This document shows, in pieces, positions 61,029-64,000 of a DNA stretch of 64,000 nucleotides; position 1 is the stretch's first letter; each line of letters starts with the position of its first letter. Source of the DNA: Polyangia bacterium (GTDB lineage: Bacteria; Myxococcota_A; Polyangia; Nannocystales; Nannocystaceae); NCBI GenBank assembly GCA_030429545.1, contig JAUIFF010000007.1:248001-312000 (forward strand). Reading direction: 5' to 3'. A program made the position numbers and the translations under genes. The notes beneath the pieces were generated by a model, which was not told the origin of the DNA, did not search any database, and saw only the letters and a program-made list of their open reading frames with translations.

Positions 61029-62204
61029 CTAGCCTCGGCGTCGACGCGGCCACACGAGCACGAGAGCGAGCCAGGCCCAGTTGGGCTCGGCCGGGTTTGA
61101 TGTACATGCACAGCCCTTGTCATCGACGAGGTCGCCCGTGGTCGCCCCGTCGCTATCGCTGCCGTCGCTATCGCTGCCTTCGCTGCCTTCGCTGTCGGTC
61201 CCACTGCCGTCTGTATCGGTGTCGGGGCCGGCGGTCGTCCCAGTTTGACCCCACGGCTCACACTGGTTTGGATCCCAGGCGCCATCGACCGGAGCGCAGG
61301 TATACGGCGTGTCCGCACAGACACCAGCGAGCGCGACGAGGGGGTCGATCGCCACCTCGCCGAGTTTACCGGCAAACGCATCGCCAAAACACAGCTCGCC
61401 GCCGCTGATCACTTCGCCTGTGGCGTAGCTGTGGATCTTCGGGGTTACACAATAGGGCTCGGTGTCACGCCGGCTCGCCGTGGCATTGGTGAGGGACGAG
61501 TAAAAGTTACCGATCCGAAACCGACGGTCGGCGGCAACTTCTGGCAGCAGTCCCTCGGGCCAGGCGATAAGGGCACGCACCCGGCCAACGCCGGCCTTCG
61601 CCGCACACTCTCCATCGCTCCAGTAAACACCCTCGGGGCCACAGCCAAAGTCGAGTTCAGGGTAGGCCCCGTCGCAGCAGACCACGGTGTCGAGCTCGAG
61701 CGTCTCATCCAAGTCGTAGCTCTCCAACACTTCGAACGCGGGAGCTTCGAGGGGCGGGAGCGGTTGCCCAACGGTCAGGCTGATTGGCTGTTGTCCGATT
61801 TGCTCACCACACCACGCTGGCTCCTCGGCGATGGCATCGTTGTCGACCACGAGCGTGCCGGTGAGCGTCTCGCCTGCCGGCAGCGGGGCCAGCGGCCGCC
61901 AAATCACAGCCTCCCACGCCTCATCCCACTCAAATGTTCCCTCGTAATCGGTCTGCCCATCACTCAGGGTAAAGCTTGCATAGGCAAGCGCATCGAGCTG
62001 CGAAAGCTGGTCGCCCCCGCGGTACGTTTGGAACACCACCACCCCATCCGGAGCAACCGTGGTGAATGCAGGCTCGAACGTCCGCCAGCGGTCGGAATAC
62101 TCGCACTCATCCGGGCTACAGGCCTGGGCTGTGTCCACAGGCACAAGCAGCAACATGCTGCCGGTCAAGCTGCCAGCGACAAGGGTGGTCAATAAAAGGC
62201 GCAC
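61029..62204 (-). CDS. Exported protein with MYXO-CTERM-like sorting tail
   Basis: A 391-residue protein starting at GTG 62204. It has a signal peptide (LLLTTLVAGSLTGSMLLLV, cleavage after AQA), an extracellular Cys-rich body with no recognised family, and a Gly/Ser/Asp linker (SEGSEGSDSDGSDSDG). The tail is DKGCACTSNPAEPNWAWLALVLVWPRRRRG. Cys, short hydrophobic helix and Arg run are the MYXO-CTERM signature, proposed to anchor proteins at the myxobacterial surface. It is the best taxonomic marker in the window. A palindrome (61101) overlaps the tail codons. Confidence 0.82.
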   Translation of the reverse strand: MRLLLTTLVAGSLTGSMLLLVPVDTAQACSPDECEYSDRWRTFEPAFTTVAPDGVVVFQTYRGGDQLSQLDALAYASFTLSDGQTDYEGTFEWDEAWEAVIWRPLAPLPAGETLTGTLVVDNDAIAEEPAWCGEQIGQQPISLTVGQPLPPLEAPAFEVLESYDLDETLELDTVVCCDGAYPELDFGCGPEGVYWSDGECAAKAGVGRVRALIAWPEGLLPEVAADRRFRIGNFYSSLTNATASRRDTEPYCVTPKIHSYATGEVISGGELCFGDAFAGKLGEVAIDPLVALAGVCADTPYTCAPVDGAWDPNQCEPWGQTGTTAGPDTDTDGSGTDSEGSEGSDSDGSDSDGATTGDLVDDKGCACTSNPAEPNWAWLALVLVWPRRRRG

Positions 62205-62255
62205 AACCAGGAGTGTACCAAGGTGAACACCGTTGCCCGCAGCCCGATTGTCGAG

Positions 62256-63860
62256 CTATTTGGCCAGCTTGCCGGTCTTGTCGAGGAACTCGTCGTATGT
62301 CCCCGGGAACATGTCGTAGCCCCGCTCGCCCTTGAGTTCGAGAACGTGGGTGGCGACTTCGTTGATCAGCGCCTGGTCGTGGGACACGAACATCATGGTT
62401 CCCTCGTAGCGTTGCAACGCTTCGGTCAGGGCGCGAATCGACTCTAAGTCGAGGTGGTTGGTCGGTTCGTCGAGCAACAGCAAGTTGTCTTTGGTGAGCG
62501 TCAGCTTGGCCATCAACAGGCGCACGGTCTCACCACCGCTGAGGGCCTTGACCGGCTTTTCGGCATCGGCGGCGGGAAACAGCATGCGCCCGAGCAGCCC
62601 GCGGATCTCCTCGACCGAAGCCTTGCTGTCCCACTGGGCCAGCCAATCAAACGCAGTCTTGCCCTCGTGATCACCTAGGCCGTCCTCGTGCTCCTGCGGC
62701 ATGTAGCCCACGCTGACCTCGTGGCCGAGTTGGAACTTGCCGCGCGAGGGCTCGTGGACCCCGGCAAGGCACTTGAGCAGGGTCGACTTGCCAATACCAT
62801 TGGGGCCGACCACGGCAACCTTGTCGCCGCGCTGCAGCGTGAAGTTGAGGCCCTTGAGCACGTGATTGTCGTCGAACGACTTGGACAAATGCTCGACCCG
62901 CAACACCAACTTGCCGCTTTTGACCCGCTGGTCAAACCGGATAAACGGCCGCTGAATGTTGGAGCGCTTGAGGTCGACCAGATTGATCTTGGAGATCTGC
63001 CGCCGCCGCGACTGCGCCTGGCTGGCTTTCTTTGCATTTGCACCGAACCGCTGGATGAAGTCCTTGAGCTCGGAGATTTTCTTTTGCTTGCTGGCGTTGT
63101 GCTTCTCGGCCGAGATCCGGTATTTGATCTTCTGCCGCAGCATCTCGTCGTAGCCACCGTGGTAGATAATGATGTTCTCGTAGTCGACGTCGGCTGTGTG
63201 GGTGCAAACCTCATTGAGGAAGTGACGATCGTGGCTGATCACCACCAACACCCCGGTGTAGTTGAGCAAAAAGCTCTCGAGCCACCGGATCGAATCGAGG
63301 TCGAGGTGGTTGGTGGGCTCGTCGAGCAACAGGATGTCCGGGTTGCCAAACAGCGCCTGGGCGACCAACACCCGCAACCGCATCCCACCGGTGAGGACCT
63401 TGAGTGGCTGCTCGTGAAACTCCTTGGCGATGCCCAGGCCCTCGAGTAGCTGCTCGGACTCGTGCTCGGCCTCGTAGCCATTTTCCTCGGCGATCACACC
63501 TTCGAGTTCGCCGAGTCGCATCCCGATCTCGTCGGTCATGTCCTCGACCTGCAAAAGCTCCTCTTTTTCACTCATCGCCTTCCACAACTTGTCGTTGCCC
63601 ATAATGACGATGTCGCGGATTCGGTCGTCGGCGTGGCGGCTGTGGTCCTGGTGCAGCATGCTCATGCGGCTGCGTGGCGAACGGCTCACCGCGCCGGTAT
63701 CGGGCTCCAAAATGCCCGACAGAATCTTCATAAATGTCGATTTTCCGGCCCCGTTGGCACCTGTGAGCCCGTAGCGGTTGCCAGGATCAAACGTCGTGGT
63801 GACGTTGTCGAACAGGATCTTTCCACCGTAGGCTTTTGTAACTTCGGAGACGGTTAGCAT
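62256..63860 (-). CDS. ABC-F family ATPase (YbiT-like)
   Basis: A 534-residue soluble protein with two nucleotide-binding domains and no membrane part. Domain 1: Walker A GANGAGKST (34-42), signature LTGGMRLRVLVAQAL, Walker B ILLLDEPTNHLD. A charged interdomain linker (KKISELKDFIQRFGANAKKA) is typical of ABC-F. Domain 2: GPNGIGKST, signature LSGGETVRLLMAKL, LLLDEPTNHLD. ABC-F proteins act on the ribosome as translation factors or for antibiotic resistance; length and linker are closest to YbiT. A palindrome lies at 63033. Confidence 0.93.
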   Translation of the reverse strand: MLTVSEVTKAYGGKILFDNVTTTFDPGNRYGLTGANGAGKSTFMKILSGILEPDTGAVSRSPRSRMSMLHQDHSRHADDRIRDIVIMGNDKLWKAMSEKEELLQVEDMTDEIGMRLGELEGVIAEENGYEAEHESEQLLEGLGIAKEFHEQPLKVLTGGMRLRVLVAQALFGNPDILLLDEPTNHLDLDSIRWLESFLLNYTGVLVVISHDRHFLNEVCTHTADVDYENIIIYHGGYDEMLRQKIKYRISAEKHNASKQKKISELKDFIQRFGANAKKASQAQSRRRQISKINLVDLKRSNIQRPFIRFDQRVKSGKLVLRVEHLSKSFDDNHVLKGLNFTLQRGDKVAVVGPNGIGKSTLLKCLAGVHEPSRGKFQLGHEVSVGYMPQEHEDGLGDHEGKTAFDWLAQWDSKASVEEIRGLLGRMLFPAADAEKPVKALSGGETVRLLMAKLTLTKDNLLLLDEPTNHLDLESIRALTEALQRYEGTMMFVSHDQALINEVATHVLELKGERGYDMFPGTYDEFLDKTGKLAK

Positions 63861-64000
63861 GTTGGATGTGCCCTTCGAGCCGGCTTGGGTCGCCCGCCGA
63901 ACGTGGGGGCAACATTCACAGCCGGGTTGTCGGATATGCGGGGCTGTTGTTAACGTGCAGGCTGTGACCGGGCAAGCTCGTCAATGGATCACCGTGAGCA

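Noticed and set aside
61029..61110. The palindrome at 61101 as the cause of the MYXO-CTERM tail codons
   Set aside because: The tail is a protein-level sorting signal known in this group; the overlap with one dispersed motif copy is probably coincidence.

Overview
The window is a GC-rich (roughly 60-65 % by eye), densely coded bacterial chromosome segment. It most likely comes from a myxobacterium of the Nannocystis/Plesiocystis/Enhygromyxa type. The pointers are lipoproteins with long Thr/Ser/Gly/Asp linkers directly after the lipobox (17151-18236, 23278-23646, 23682-25532, 53303-54289), a MYXO-CTERM-like tail (Cys, hydrophobic stretch, Arg run) on 61029-62204, a TPR protein resembling the C-terminal half of myxobacterial Ser/Thr kinases (58389-60263), many hybrid histidine kinases and Hpt/FIST/DUF4388 signalling parts, and a selenocysteine decoding system. 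The species is inferred, not shown.

Layout. 1-10186: a tightly packed plus-strand lipid locus (two reductases, a pyruvyltransferase-family protein, two acyl-AMP ligases, an enoyl-CoA hydratase homologue, a free acyl carrier protein, a diacylglycerol-kinase-family enzyme and a PlsC acyltransferase), closed by a terminator. 10257-15530: an Hpt protein, then an ABC ATPase with a permease/M1-aminopeptidase fusion. 15568-23646: accessory stretch with tandem paralogous beta-propeller-like lipoproteins, a 12-bp tandem repeat, a DUF2071 protein, a Fis-type HTH protein, a membrane protein, three consecutive zinc-ribbon/membrane microproteins, a decayed FG-GAP gene and a Thr-rich lipoprotein. 23682-27983: ceramidase-like lipoprotein, arrestin-like protein and a small outer-membrane protein. 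28235-30753: FIST sensor coupled to a hybrid kinase. 30807-32041: rpsF-rpsR-rplI. 32278-38398: COQ4-like protein, haem O synthase, hydrolase, hybrid kinase and lipoprotein. 38527-38729: a 13-bp minisatellite. 39544-43798: a sugar kinase/SIS isomerase fusion facing a sugar-type ABC importer. 43861-48369: selD, selB, selA. 48452-51632: ArsC-like protein, argG, a dimethylarginine-hydrolase homologue and a TetR regulator. 51717-63860: amidase, lipoprotein, amino-acid permease operon, DUF4388 and TPR proteins, DksA/TraR-like protein, MYXO-CTERM protein and an ABC-F ATPase.

Two points stand out. First, selD is longer than its largest uninterrupted frame: an in-frame TGA at 44917-44919 falls exactly at the catalytic Cys/Sec position, so SelD is itself a selenoprotein and the SelA/SelB system next to it must be working. 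Second, the whole window is peppered with a short degenerate palindrome, TGYA-NN-TRCA, often extended to TTGYANNTRCAA. I located 52 copies by eye where about two would be expected by chance. They lie mostly inside genes and force AT-rich codons that these genes otherwise avoid. This dispersed element cuts across unrelated genes on both strands and is the best candidate here for something undescribed.
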